From Tetramitus jugosus (lineage: Eukaryota; Heterolobosea; Eutetramitea; Acrasida; Vahlkampfiidae), in the NCBI GenBank assembly GCA_937625935.1, contig OW569372.1, positions 124,001-188,000 of the forward strand: a DNA stretch of 64,000 nt, read 5' to 3'. A model generated the notes under the pieces. The model ran no database searches. It saw nothing but the letters and a program-made list of their open reading frames with translations, and was not told where the DNA came from. Made by a program: the position numbers and the translations under genes. Below, piece after piece: positions 29,267 to 37,542 of the stretch. Position 1 is the first letter of the stretch. Each line of letters begins with the position of its first letter.

Positions 29267-29369
29267 GATCTTTTATCGTTTTTGCCAGTTCTTGGGGAAA
29301 CCCAGAATAACTTATGAAATTTGTTCTGGGGAGCTCGAGAAAGGAACATGGAAAACAAACACCAAAACA

Positions 29370-30398
29370 ATGCAACCTATTCAAGGTACTGATAAGGTCG
29401 ACATGAATCAAGAGTTGGAAGTCTCTTCGACAGAGGAGGGAGAAGTTTGGACTCAAAACATATTCGAGTTATTGTCCTGTGACTTGCAACTGTACATTTT
29501 AACATTCCTGTGCATGCAAGATTTGTATCATGTGTCATTGAGTTGTCAGCATGGTGCCTACTTGGTTCTGAGCCCGGAGAATGATGGATATCTGTGGAAA
29601 TTGGTGTTGACCAATCAAGTCGGGTTGAACAGTGATGGAGAGGCTCTCGTTGCAGTGCAAGAACGTCAAATGAAGAAAAAGGATACTGAAGAAGAGCTTT
29701 TGTCAGATTTGTCGTTGGATGTGGAAAAGTACAATGAAACTTCAAAGGTAGAAGAGTGTTTGGACAGCACGTGGAGAACTTTGGTTCGTTTGAACATGTT
29801 TCGATGGGAACCCGATTCAATGACACCAGACACTGACCTTACAATACTCAACGCTAACAAGACAATATTTTGTGAGAAACGGGAGAAGTGGAACACGATC
29901 CGAACAAACCGAAAGCTTGAAATGGGAAGGGTTCATTGTTGGGAGTACATTCTAGATGAACATGACAATGGAAGTTACAATGCCTATCGTGTGTTCGTTG
30001 GAATCCAGAGAAGTACATATGAGTTTACCAAAGCGGAGCGAGACAAGATCATTGGATTACGCAGTGAAGGTGTGAGTTACAACCTCGGTCAGCATATAGT
30101 CCACTCAGGCGATATAGCTGTTGATTCTGTCCTGAAATCGCAGAATTTTGTGTTTAGTTCAGGTGACACAATTGCAATTCAGTTTGACTTGAAGAACTTG
30201 AGTGATTCGGATACTGCGTCTATGTATCTCTTCAAGAACAATGAGTATTTTCACACCATAACAGGAATTCCAACACAAGATATTGTGTACTATCCTGCAA
30301 TATCAGTCATTTGTCGTCAGAAGGTGTCGATACGACTTAAGCAACCATTGATGCTCCACAAATTGAAATCAATGTGGAATGAAATGGTGAGTCAATAA
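29370..30398 (+). CDS. F-box/SPRY-domain protein
   Basis: The first ATG at 29370 gives 342 residues. Residues about 30-70 fit an F-box (LLSCDLQLYILTFLCMQDLYHVSLSCQ), with an acidic linker after it. Residues about 190-335 resemble a SPRY/B30.2 domain: SYNAYRVFVGIQR, then FSSGDTIAIQFDLKN, a SMYLFKNNEYFHTI hairpin and YYPAISVICRQKVSIRL. F-box/SPRY proteins (for example Fbxo45 and FSN-1) recruit SPRY-bound substrates to SCF-type ubiquitin ligases. Substrates are unknown here. The gene ends at 30398, only about 40 bp from the LINE relic. Confidence 0.8.
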   Translation: MQPIQGTDKVDMNQELEVSSTEEGEVWTQNIFELLSCDLQLYILTFLCMQDLYHVSLSCQHGAYLVLSPENDGYLWKLVLTNQVGLNSDGEALVAVQERQMKKKDTEEELLSDLSLDVEKYNETSKVEECLDSTWRTLVRLNMFRWEPDSMTPDTDLTILNANKTIFCEKREKWNTIRTNRKLEMGRVHCWEYILDEHDNGSYNAYRVFVGIQRSTYEFTKAERDKIIGLRSEGVSYNLGQHIVHSGDIAVDSVLKSQNFVFSSGDTIAIQFDLKNLSDSDTASMYLFKNNEYFHTITGIPTQDIVYYPAISVICRQKVSIRLKQPLMLHKLKSMWNEMVSQ

Positions 30399-30439
30399 AA
30401 TAACATTCTTTTCGCTAGCAGATGAATATTGACCCCATT

Positions 30440-30545
30440 AGAACATGTAATATCAAACAGGGCATTGTACAACTTCTGCATAACCTCTTTCGTACGTAGG
30501 GTACCACTCCTGAGACCTGGTGGTAGAATCACTATCGAGTCTAAA
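30440..30545 (-). pseudogene. Short LINE ORF2 relic between F-box gene and intact LINE
   Basis: The minus strand reads RSGTLRTKEVMQKLYNALFD, aligning with RSGTLHTRVVCNYLYDDDD of the intact LINE ORF2. The bases before it (CACCAGGTCTCAGGAGTGG) align with the relic at 13.7 kb (CACCAGGTTAGGAGTGG) apart from a small indel, which shifts the frame. It shares more nucleotide identity with that relic than with the intact element. In the pre-insertion arrangement it lies roughly 80 bp upstream of tRNA-Gly. Confidence 0.6.
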
Positions 30546-30580
30546 AGGCAGAATAGTTCCACCCAACCTCACAACGACCT

Positions 30581-30595
30581 CAGGCCTCGCGGCGT
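30581..30595 (+). repeat. Left target-site duplication of full-length LINE
   Basis: CAGGCCTCGCGGCGT is repeated exactly at 35694-35708. The final T merges with the poly(T) (the element's poly(A) tail on the minus strand). Confidence 0.95.
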
Positions 30596-30685
30596 TTTTT
30601 TTTTTTTTTTTTTTTTTTAATACAACACGAGGTTGCTCTTTATTACTCTGTCCTACTTTCTTTTAGTTTCTCAGATCGTCCTTGT

Positions 30686-30702
30686 GACGCTCGGAGAGCG
30701 TC
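30686..30702 (-). other. LINE 3' UTR hairpin 1 (intact copy)
   Basis: The stem is GACGCTC/GAGCGTC with a GGA loop. The matching hairpin in the truncated copy at 14753-14777 has a different but still fully paired stem. Confidence 0.75.
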
Positions 30703-30717
30703 TCCTCTTTCCTGTTA

Positions 30718-30740
30718 GTAACGCTCGCAGAGCGTTACTA
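30718..30740 (-). other. LINE 3' hairpin 2 overlapping ORF2 stop (intact copy)
   Basis: The arms AGTAACGCTC and GAGCGTTACT enclose GCA. The stem contains the ORF2 stop (30738-30740 on the minus strand). The same arrangement occurs in the truncated copy at 14800-14822 with compensating base changes. Confidence 0.75.
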
Positions 30741-33700
30741 CTGTTTGCAGTCCTTTGATTGCTGGTAGAGTCTGTGAAGCGTTGTGATGCAGCGACTCTT
30801 CACCCAGCACACAAAACTACGGGCCTTTCGATGCGCTACTTCTTGTTTCATCCCATTTTTCATCAGCGCATCCGTCACTTGGTCGACAGCACCGTTCTCT
30901 AATCCCATCATTCCCATGAGGTACTCTCTGCTCGACTTCCTCGGCATGGGCCACATGAATCCGTTTCTGAACAGCACTTTGTCAAACCATAGGGAGATGG
31001 AGGACTCTCGATGTAATGGAAGTTTGAGCAACTTGTTGTAGACTTCCAGGACGAGTCTTCTCCTGGCATCAATTGCATACTGACACCTGACAAGGCAATG
31101 GAGGATTGTATCAGGTTCGGTGCCGCATCTCGGGCATAGATTGGGGTCGTCATCATCGTACAAATAGTTACATACCACTCTGGTGTGCAACGTACCACTA
31201 CGTACTTGAGCGTGGAACCATTCCAACCGGCGATCAACAACAAATGGATTCTTGAGAAAGTCGAACTGATTCTTATGTTCCATCGCAGCGACTTGCAACC
31301 ACCATTGCGGATTCCGACAGATGAACGCCTTACGTTCCTGGAGGAACAATTCCTTCAGATCTTCTTTTCCCCTTGCATACTTACCATTGAATCTGATGGT
31401 ATGTATGAACCCCTTTGTTTGATGCAACTCCAAATTCATGCATTCTGGCATTGCCATCACCGTGAGGGCCACCTCCTGGTAGGTTTTAGGCCCAAACCCC
31501 TTGCCAACCTCGGTTTTTAGTGACTCGAAGCTCTTGATTCTTCCCTCATGAAGTAGTTGTTGTTTCTGATACAGTCCAGCCCTACTGAGCAGTCTGAGGG
31601 ACCTAGCTGGCAAGTAATTAGATAATTTGCACCCTTCACAGCGGCTATGGGAGTCATCAGTGATGATGATTCCCTTCTCGTGCAGCCTCATTGCGCACCA
31701 TTTCATGAAAGAGTGTTTGACTTCCGTAACTCTGTGGTCCGACTGGAAGACGTTCTCCGACCGGAACGTGTAGTGTTTCTTGATGTACTCAAGAGTGTCC
31801 ATCCACAGAACGTTGGCTTCTTTATCTCTCTTCCCTCTCATCATGGATTTCACGAAAAGAGCTGTGCGAGTAGCAACTGCTTCCGAGAAGTTATCCAAAC
31901 CAATGGATCCCCACTCGGGACCGATGTATAGTAACTCCGTCGGATATCTCAACATAGCTGTTGAACCATGTTTGATAAGCCTCTTTCCAACCATATTCAC
32001 ATCATCCATCGATTTCATCGTCCATTTTGTGAATTCACATGCGTACAAAAAGATGGGGTGTACACATGCGTTCACGACACGTGCAACTTGCCTGGGACCC
32101 AGATTCAAGACTTTGAGACGTTCAATGACTCTTCTGGCTTTAACCTTTGCTTGAGCAATCTGCTGATCAGTCTTGCCTTGGAGATTGAGAAATAGTCCGA
32201 GTGCACGGAAGTGCACCTTTGGACCTTTGGCAGGCACTCTGGAGTTAGCTACCATAATGTCGTGCTCTTCAATATCGTCTCCTGGCTGTCTGACAAAGAG
32301 TTCGAGTTTGTTTGGGTGCATCTGCATCCGCAACATCTCCAATACCCCACTCATATCATTGGCAATGCGCTCTATATCTTCCTTGGATTCTGACACAATG
32401 TTGCAGTCATCAACATACGCAATGTTCCAGATCTTTTGAGAGAGCGCCTGGTATCCAATTGCTCTACGTTGTGCGAACATGAGGACTGTTTGATGTACCA
32501 ATACATATGTAGTGGGAGACAACGAGTCCCCTTGTCTCGTGCCCTTGTTGATTTTGAAGGGTCTCGAGAGTTGTCCTGCCAAAACTTGTGCCTCATTGTT
32601 CGACACCATATCAGTGACTAACTTGGCGATGTTGTCTGGGTAGCCGAAGAAATCGTAGACGGCACGTATTGCGTTATGTGGGACTGAGTCAAAAGCCTTC
32701 GAGATGTCTGTTAACAAAAGGTATAGTTGTCTCTGCCTCCTATTCGCGTCATCGACAATTCCTCTAATTATTGACAACTTTTCTCTAATATCTCTCATGC
32801 TGCGTCCACCTCCTTGTGTCTCATTAAAGACTTCGCAATTCTCTGCTGCCAACGAGACTCTCTTGTTGAGTAGTCTCGTGTAAACTTTTGACAGAGAGCT
32901 TAGCAGGCTTATCGGACGATAATTATCGAGCGTTCTGCTGTCGCCTTTTTTGTAAGCAGGGATGATGATACTTCTTTTCCACTCAACCGGGAACTTCCCG
33001 GATCTTGTGATGTTGTTAAAGAAGTGAGTGAGGGTCTCTGCTAGTTCTCTACGACAGTCGCGGTTCTCGATACGTGGGAGCTTTAACATTTCGTTCTTGA
33101 TTCCGTCTATCCCCGGTGTCTTGTTGTTTCTTAGCCATCCGAGAGCTTCATTCACTTCCTCAATTGTGATGGAAGAGAATGCTCTTTCCATCTCAATGGG
33201 CTTCTTGTTAAATTTCAACTCGGATAGATACGACATGTCCGCAATCTCTTCAGAGAAGGCCTCCTCGAAATGAGTCGCTGCACTCTCTGCAACAGCTCTA
33301 TTGTCATGGGTTATTCGTCCTGCACTCTGACACGAGTTGTACCTGACTCTTTTGGCCTTCTTTGCTGTCGATGAAGCAAAGAACAGACCCGAATTGATAT
33401 GCTCGGACGTTCTCGCTTTCCAGAGCCACTTGCGGAACTGGCGATCATGTGTCCTGCGCCTCTCAGTGTGTAAGAGTTTGTCAACCTTCATAAGTGCTGC
33501 TAACACACTGGACTTTGACTTGACCCCTTGTAAGCCATACTTGTTCAGGAGATTGTCCAACTTTGGGATGGACAATGTGCTATTCGTGATTGAATCAATC
33601 AGCACTGCCCTGTGCTGTATAAGCCGTCTGGTCCGTCTATTCTCCCTCACTCTCTTTTCCTCTTTCCTAACTTGAAAGCATTGAGCGTGTTTAATGATCG

Positions 33701-34562
33701 TGGAGGTAATGAGATCGCATTGCATATTAACATCACTAATGTCCGCGATACTGTGTTTTTTCAAATCATTTAACAGTCCTTCCGCGTATCTCGTCCACTT
33801 TGGGTCATCCTTCTTGCTTGGGAAACAATGAGTTATCAGGATGGGTCCTTGGCTCCTACTGACAGTACTCGGAACTTTCAGTTTTACCTCAATCGGTAAG
33901 TGGTCACTCCTAATACCGTTCTGAGAATAGATTCCAACACTCTGGATGTCGACTAATGTTTTCCTGTTGCACCAGACTGTGTCGAGTCTTGATGAGACAC
34001 TCTCTCGGAAGAATGTGTGAACTTTAGGCAGACCGAGTGCATCTTGGACATCAAGTAGAGCAGAAGCGTCCATTGCAGTTTCAAATAGTATGCTGTTACT
34101 ATCCAAACGGCCAGATGATCTGTCTGTTCTTTCAATTACTGTGTTATGGTCTCCCCCCATTAACACTTTGCTTTCAACGCTGATCATGTTCAATATAACG
34201 GAGAGTCTTTCGTAATGTTCCTCACTCCTCACATGTGGGCCATAATGATTGACCAGTGTGTAACTGGTTGAACCGATACTGATGCTCAGGACTTGTATTC
34301 TGTCGCTGGAGTGGGTGATTCCATAGCTGTCCACTGAAGTGACCTTGATGATTGTCGCTACATACTTACTTGGTGTGTCGCACAACAGGACACAATTGAT
34401 TCTCTCCAGCTTTCTGTTGACCTTCTCACAAAAGTGTTCATCCATTTTGCATGCTTCCTGGATCATAATCACATCAATATTCTCTGTCGTTAGAATGTTA
34501 ACGATATCATGGATCTTTCCTCTAATCCCATTGACATTGTACCACAGGATTGTCAAACTCAT
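30738..34562 (-). CDS. LINE ORF2: APE endonuclease, reverse transcriptase, CCHC knuckle
   Basis: The protein has 1274 residues. The endonuclease (about 1-235) shows WYNVNGIRGK, MIQEA with the catalytic Glu, NHYGP, GGDHN (usually GDxN), SSRLDTVW and RSDHLP, so the active site appears complete. The reverse transcriptase (about 457-780) has IIIPAYKKGDSRTLDNYRPISLL, DISKAFDSVPH, KGTRQGDSLSP and AYVDDC with the catalytic Asp pair. A C-terminal zinc knuckle CPRC-x8-H-x4-C starts near residue 1143. The enzyme would nick target DNA and copy the RNA by target-primed reverse transcription. The start codon overlaps the ORF1 stop as ATGA. Confidence 0.95.
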   Translation of the reverse strand: MSLTILWYNVNGIRGKIHDIVNILTTENIDVIMIQEACKMDEHFCEKVNRKLERINCVLLCDTPSKYVATIIKVTSVDSYGITHSSDRIQVLSISIGSTSYTLVNHYGPHVRSEEHYERLSVILNMISVESKVLMGGDHNTVIERTDRSSGRLDSNSILFETAMDASALLDVQDALGLPKVHTFFRESVSSRLDTVWCNRKTLVDIQSVGIYSQNGIRSDHLPIEVKLKVPSTVSRSQGPILITHCFPSKKDDPKWTRYAEGLLNDLKKHSIADISDVNMQCDLITSTIIKHAQCFQVRKEEKRVRENRRTRRLIQHRAVLIDSITNSTLSIPKLDNLLNKYGLQGVKSKSSVLAALMKVDKLLHTERRRTHDRQFRKWLWKARTSEHINSGLFFASSTAKKAKRVRYNSCQSAGRITHDNRAVAESAATHFEEAFSEEIADMSYLSELKFNKKPIEMERAFSSITIEEVNEALGWLRNNKTPGIDGIKNEMLKLPRIENRDCRRELAETLTHFFNNITRSGKFPVEWKRSIIIPAYKKGDSRTLDNYRPISLLSSLSKVYTRLLNKRVSLAAENCEVFNETQGGGRSMRDIREKLSIIRGIVDDANRRQRQLYLLLTDISKAFDSVPHNAIRAVYDFFGYPDNIAKLVTDMVSNNEAQVLAGQLSRPFKINKGTRQGDSLSPTTYVLVHQTVLMFAQRRAIGYQALSQKIWNIAYVDDCNIVSESKEDIERIANDMSGVLEMLRMQMHPNKLELFVRQPGDDIEEHDIMVANSRVPAKGPKVHFRALGLFLNLQGKTDQQIAQAKVKARRVIERLKVLNLGPRQVARVVNACVHPIFLYACEFTKWTMKSMDDVNMVGKRLIKHGSTAMLRYPTELLYIGPEWGSIGLDNFSEAVATRTALFVKSMMRGKRDKEANVLWMDTLEYIKKHYTFRSENVFQSDHRVTEVKHSFMKWCAMRLHEKGIIITDDSHSRCEGCKLSNYLPARSLRLLSRAGLYQKQQLLHEGRIKSFESLKTEVGKGFGPKTYQEVALTVMAMPECMNLELHQTKGFIHTIRFNGKYARGKEDLKELFLQERKAFICRNPQWWLQVAAMEHKNQFDFLKNPFVVDRRLEWFHAQVRSGTLHTRVVCNYLYDDDDPNLCPRCGTEPDTILHCLVRCQYAIDARRRLVLEVYNKLLKLPLHRESSISLWFDKVLFRNGFMWPMPRKSSREYLMGMMGLENGAVDQVTDALMKNGMKQEVAHRKARSFVCWVKSRCITTLHRLYQQSKDCKQ

Positions 34563-35677
34563 AGCTGATCGTTGTTGTCTTCATCCACCATTGTTGTTTC
34601 CATGGTTGCCATTCTAGGGTTTACCTCAACAATATCACTCATTCTACCCAATCTAGGTGGTGTCCTTCTCCTTTTCTTGATCGTGTATCTATCTAACCAG
34701 CTACCTCCTCTTTTTCCGTTGTTATTCTTAGGAGTCAAGACTTCCTTTTGTATGGTGTTTCTGACCATGCTAGTGATGAATCTTTCAGCTTCTGGGCTGA
34801 GCCCGCTCTCTGTCGTGTTACTACTGTTACTGGTTCTGTTAGGTGTTGATGGTGATGGATCATCGGTGGTATCACCACTGATATCCATTCCATTGAGCGC
34901 TTCTTGATTTGTTACCTCTTGATTTTGTTCTTCTGGGTCATTGCCCTCGATGCTCGTTACCTGGGTTGGTACATGCCTCTTTCTAAGGATTTGTACAGAC
35001 TTCTTGTTCCTTTCCATCGAAAGTTCCTTGATTTGCTTCTCTAATGCTTCAATCTTACTGCTTAGACTCTTCACCATGTCGACCAATTCATATTTGATCT
35101 TGAGCATCCTCTTTCTTGTTTTCTTGTTCGTATCTTCGGTTCTTTCTACATACTTGCTTACAGATCCATTTGGTACTTCAAGTGATTCCATCACTGCCTG
35201 TGCATATGATTTTGATTGCATGGTGACGAACGCTGTACTACCATTGATTGCCACATGCTTAACCTTATCGTTACCGATCATAGATTTGATATCGTTCTCT
35301 GTTTTGCCATTGACATTGTGGACAACAACTTTCTTGTCGTTGTCTATACCTCTCTTCACCTCGGCTCTCATATGAGGGCTACTCTCTTTGTTGAAGAGTT
35401 CAACAAAATCATACAAATTATCATCCTTTACATTGGCCCAAGCGATAAATCGTTCCTTGTCTCTTTTGATCACTTGTACTCTCATCAACCAGCCTTCATG
35501 TCTCATAGCAATCGACTTCGCAATTGTGCTTGCGGTCCTTTCTCTTTCTACACCCTTAATGACTACTTCTTTCTCGTTCATAACTCCCCGTGGCATTCTC
35601 GTCCAGACAGAGTACCCGTCCTTGGTATACTCTCTAACCTCCTGAGAGGATGGAATTGTTTGCGTTTTTTTCTGCAT
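34559..35677 (-). CDS. LINE ORF1: RRM-like/coiled-coil RNA-binding protein
   Basis: The protein has 372 residues. Residues about 115-168 resemble an RRM (KKVVVHNVNG as an RNP2-like strand, STAFVTMQS as RNP1-like). A similar, weaker unit may lie at 36-95. A coiled coil follows at about 190-225 (VKSLSSKIEALEKQIKELS), then a Thr/Ser/Pro-rich linker and a basic patch (IKKRRRTPPR) that could be a nuclear signal. ORF1 proteins of this class coat the element RNA. The start codon directly abuts a run of 16 A residues, which is the entire leader before the target-site duplication. Confidence 0.85.
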   Translation of the reverse strand: MQKKTQTIPSSQEVREYTKDGYSVWTRMPRGVMNEKEVVIKGVERERTASTIAKSIAMRHEGWLMRVQVIKRDKERFIAWANVKDDNLYDFVELFNKESSPHMRAEVKRGIDNDKKVVVHNVNGKTENDIKSMIGNDKVKHVAINGSTAFVTMQSKSYAQAVMESLEVPNGSVSKYVERTEDTNKKTRKRMLKIKYELVDMVKSLSSKIEALEKQIKELSMERNKKSVQILRKRHVPTQVTSIEGNDPEEQNQEVTNQEALNGMDISGDTTDDPSPSTPNRTSNSSNTTESGLSPEAERFITSMVRNTIQKEVLTPKNNNGKRGGSWLDRYTIKKRRRTPPRLGRMSDIVEVNPRMATMETTMVDEDNNDQL

Positions 35678-35693
35678 TTTTTTTTTTTTTTTT

Positions 35694-35708
35694 CAGGCCT
35701 CGCGGCGT
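35694..35708 (+). repeat. Right target-site duplication of full-length LINE
   Basis: Exact copy of 30581-30595 (CAGGCCTCGCGGCGT). It ends 31 bp before the first base of tRNA-Gly. Confidence 0.95.
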
Positions 35709-35739
35709 GGGTTTTGCAATGAAGAACCTTCCGATATGA

Positions 35740-35810
35740 GCATCTGTAGTGTAGGGGTATCATGCAGCGTTGCCATCGCTGCGACCCGGGTTCGAATCCC
35801 GGCAGATGCA
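35740..35810 (+). tRNA. tRNA-Gly (anticodon GCC)
   Basis: The 71-nt cloverleaf has acceptor stem GCATCTG/CAGATGC with discriminator A. The A box is TAGTGTAGGGGT, the anticodon stem CAGCG/CGCTG closes loop TTGCCAT (anticodon GCC), and the T-arm is CCGGGTTCGAATCCCGG. There is no intron. A TTTT terminator starts at 35811. The gene sits 31 bp from the 5' end of an intact LINE. The HEAT-repeat gene ends 20 bp downstream on the other strand. Confidence 0.97.
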
Positions 35811-35829
35811 TTTTGCCCGCTTTTTGCAG

Positions 35830-37431
35830 TTATACCTCTTTTATTGTGTCCGTTATCACTAGTTGATACTTTGATTGTTCTTCGCTCCTCACATCAGAGA
35901 AAAACTGTAATTTCGCAAGGATTGTTGAGAGTTCGTGGTTCGAGTTGTTGACCAAGCGACGAAGGAACTGCTGGACGGATTCTCGAACTCGTTTCTCATT
36001 GTCGTTGCATCCTCTGAGAATTAAGCGAGAGATGGATGTGGTATTTTCTCTGATCATATCGAGGTTAATTCTACTCAGAGCTAAGTACGATTCTGTTCTG
36101 ATTCTTCTGTCCTTGTCCCGAGCTTTTGACATGAGCAGGTCAATGAACTTTCTGCTCACCTGATTCTGTTCAGAATAACAAGTGTTCAACAAAGCTTTGA
36201 ATCCTTGATATCTAACATGTTGATTAGGATCAAATTTGACTACTTTGAGTAATTGATCCTCAACATAAACATCGATTTGATTTGAATCATGGGTATTCAT
36301 TCTGTGAAAGTCGTAACGGAAGTAGATACTCTGTATAATTTGGATACAACATATTCTAACCTCTTGAGACTTGTCTGTGAATAGGATAGATTCCACAACA
36401 AAATCTTGCAAGATTGAACTGAGCCTTCTCGAATCATCGCTGAAAAGAAAACAGAGCATTCTCAACATTGTTGTTTTCTCTTTGGGCTCTGTCATTTCAG
36501 CCAGTAGCAACGATCTTGAAGCTTGCCAGACCAGATTCGACATTTCTTCTTGGTTCGTAATTGTCTTTTGAACTACATTGACGACAAGTCGAATCATGTT
36601 GAGAGCCCGATGATTAGTATCAGCGCAGTTGCGAGAAGATCTTCTGTTTCCTTGATTCTCATTGAACTGTTGGACAATCAACCATAACAACTTGTTCATT
36701 CTTTTGAGAAATACCACCTTGTCTCTCTGGCCAAGGAATTCCAAGATATTAGCAGCTGAAACTTGATTGTCTTCACAAGAATTAGTATACCAATCCTTAT
36801 GAAACAAAGGTCCTAAGTCCCCAGAGTACTTTACAATTGATTTGTCAATACCATCAAACGAATTCAACTGGAGACTATGGATTAACGAATCAAATGCACA
36901 ACTGATGGACTCATTACCACTCGACACTACAAGTTTCAGAAGAAACATAAGGAGATCATTCCTTTCTTGGATCGTTAGAGAAGATAGATATGACAAACTT
37001 TCACTATGTCTCCTCCATTTTGATTGATAGCTCTTCCACTTGACATCACTTAGAAAGAGATGACAATAACAGAACGAGAGGGTGGCTTGAGTGTCTTTGG
37101 AGGTCAAGGAAGCATCAACAACTACGGACGGCGAGGGCTGAGTCCACTTCTCCTGAACAAGAAGATAGCTCTTGTGAAGAATTGCCAATGAATTCATATG
37201 ATGACCATCGAGGGCATTCTCATTGTCTTGGAGGTTTTCGTCTGTAGGAGAGAATTGAGTCAAACTTTTGAACAGGAGAAGAAACTTGGATGGGAGATTT
37301 CCATCCTGATCTTCATCAAAAAAGTAAGTGTTCAAGTTTGTATCAAGCTCTTGATGGATCCTATGCCAAGAGAATACAATGAGCTGAACAAAGAATGTTT
37401 TGAAAAGAGAGTAGAAGAAAAACATACTCAT
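35830..37431 (-). CDS. HEAT-repeat protein of unknown complex
   Basis: The 533-residue frame starts at ATG 37431. The C-terminal half is a clear series of helical repeats: TDKSQEVRICCIQIIQSIY, then PNQHVRYQGFKALLNTCY, a RDKDRRIRTESYLALSRINL unit and NEKRVRESVQQFLRRLV. The spacing is typical of HEAT/ARM solenoids. The N-terminal half is also helical. Integrator subunit 4 and condensin Cap-G both contain similar repeats, and neither can be preferred from sequence reading alone. The first 20 residues are unusually hydrophobic (MSMFFFYSLFKTFFVQ), so the true start may lie elsewhere, possibly in an upstream exon. Confidence 0.65.
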   Translation of the reverse strand: MSMFFFYSLFKTFFVQLIVFSWHRIHQELDTNLNTYFFDEDQDGNLPSKFLLLFKSLTQFSPTDENLQDNENALDGHHMNSLAILHKSYLLVQEKWTQPSPSVVVDASLTSKDTQATLSFCYCHLFLSDVKWKSYQSKWRRHSESLSYLSSLTIQERNDLLMFLLKLVVSSGNESISCAFDSLIHSLQLNSFDGIDKSIVKYSGDLGPLFHKDWYTNSCEDNQVSAANILEFLGQRDKVVFLKRMNKLLWLIVQQFNENQGNRRSSRNCADTNHRALNMIRLVVNVVQKTITNQEEMSNLVWQASRSLLLAEMTEPKEKTTMLRMLCFLFSDDSRRLSSILQDFVVESILFTDKSQEVRICCIQIIQSIYFRYDFHRMNTHDSNQIDVYVEDQLLKVVKFDPNQHVRYQGFKALLNTCYSEQNQVSRKFIDLLMSKARDKDRRIRTESYLALSRINLDMIRENTTSISRLILRGCNDNEKRVRESVQQFLRRLVNNSNHELSTILAKLQFFSDVRSEEQSKYQLVITDTIKEV

Positions 37432-37542
37432 TGAAATTCAAAGGGTCGAGAACCAAGACAGATAGAGTCATACTTTGGTGTTTGATTTTGATTTTATTGT
37501 CGAATACACAAAATTCGTGTAATTGTTCGAGAAAAAGATCGA

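Larger units (their letters stand above)
30596..35693 (-). mobile_element. Full-length two-ORF non-LTR retrotransposon (APE-type LINE)
   Basis: The element reads, on the minus strand: 16 A residues, ORF1 (35677-34559), ORF2 (34562-30738, overlapping by ATGA), a short 3' UTR with two hairpins and a poly(A) of about 23 nt. Perfect 15-bp target-site duplications flank it (30581-30595, 35694-35708). Both ORFs are intact with all key catalytic motifs visible, so the insertion looks young and possibly active. It lies 31 bp upstream of tRNA-Gly with its 5' end facing the tRNA. The domain layout (ORF1 RRM-like/coiled coil; ORF2 endonuclease, reverse transcriptase, CCHC) resembles L1-type and Dictyostelium TRE elements. 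Confidence 0.95.

Noticed and set aside
31185-35722. Several long plus-strand frames inside the LINE
   Set aside because: They are antisense shadows of ORF1 and ORF2 with no independent coding signature.
35578-35811. Open frame across tRNA-Gly and the LINE 5' end on the minus strand
   Set aside because: It is a chance frame through a tRNA gene, the target duplication and poly(A), with no protein features.
35830-37431. Assignment as Integrator subunit 4 or condensin Cap-G
   Set aside because: The HEAT units look generic, and no diagnostic motif favours either family. Left as HEAT-repeat protein.
37390-37475. A GTATGT...TTCAG segment just upstream of and overlapping the HEAT-repeat start, suggesting an extra exon
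   Set aside because: Joining the upstream ATG frame to the acceptor breaks the HEAT-repeat reading frame, so the simple ATG at 37431 was kept.
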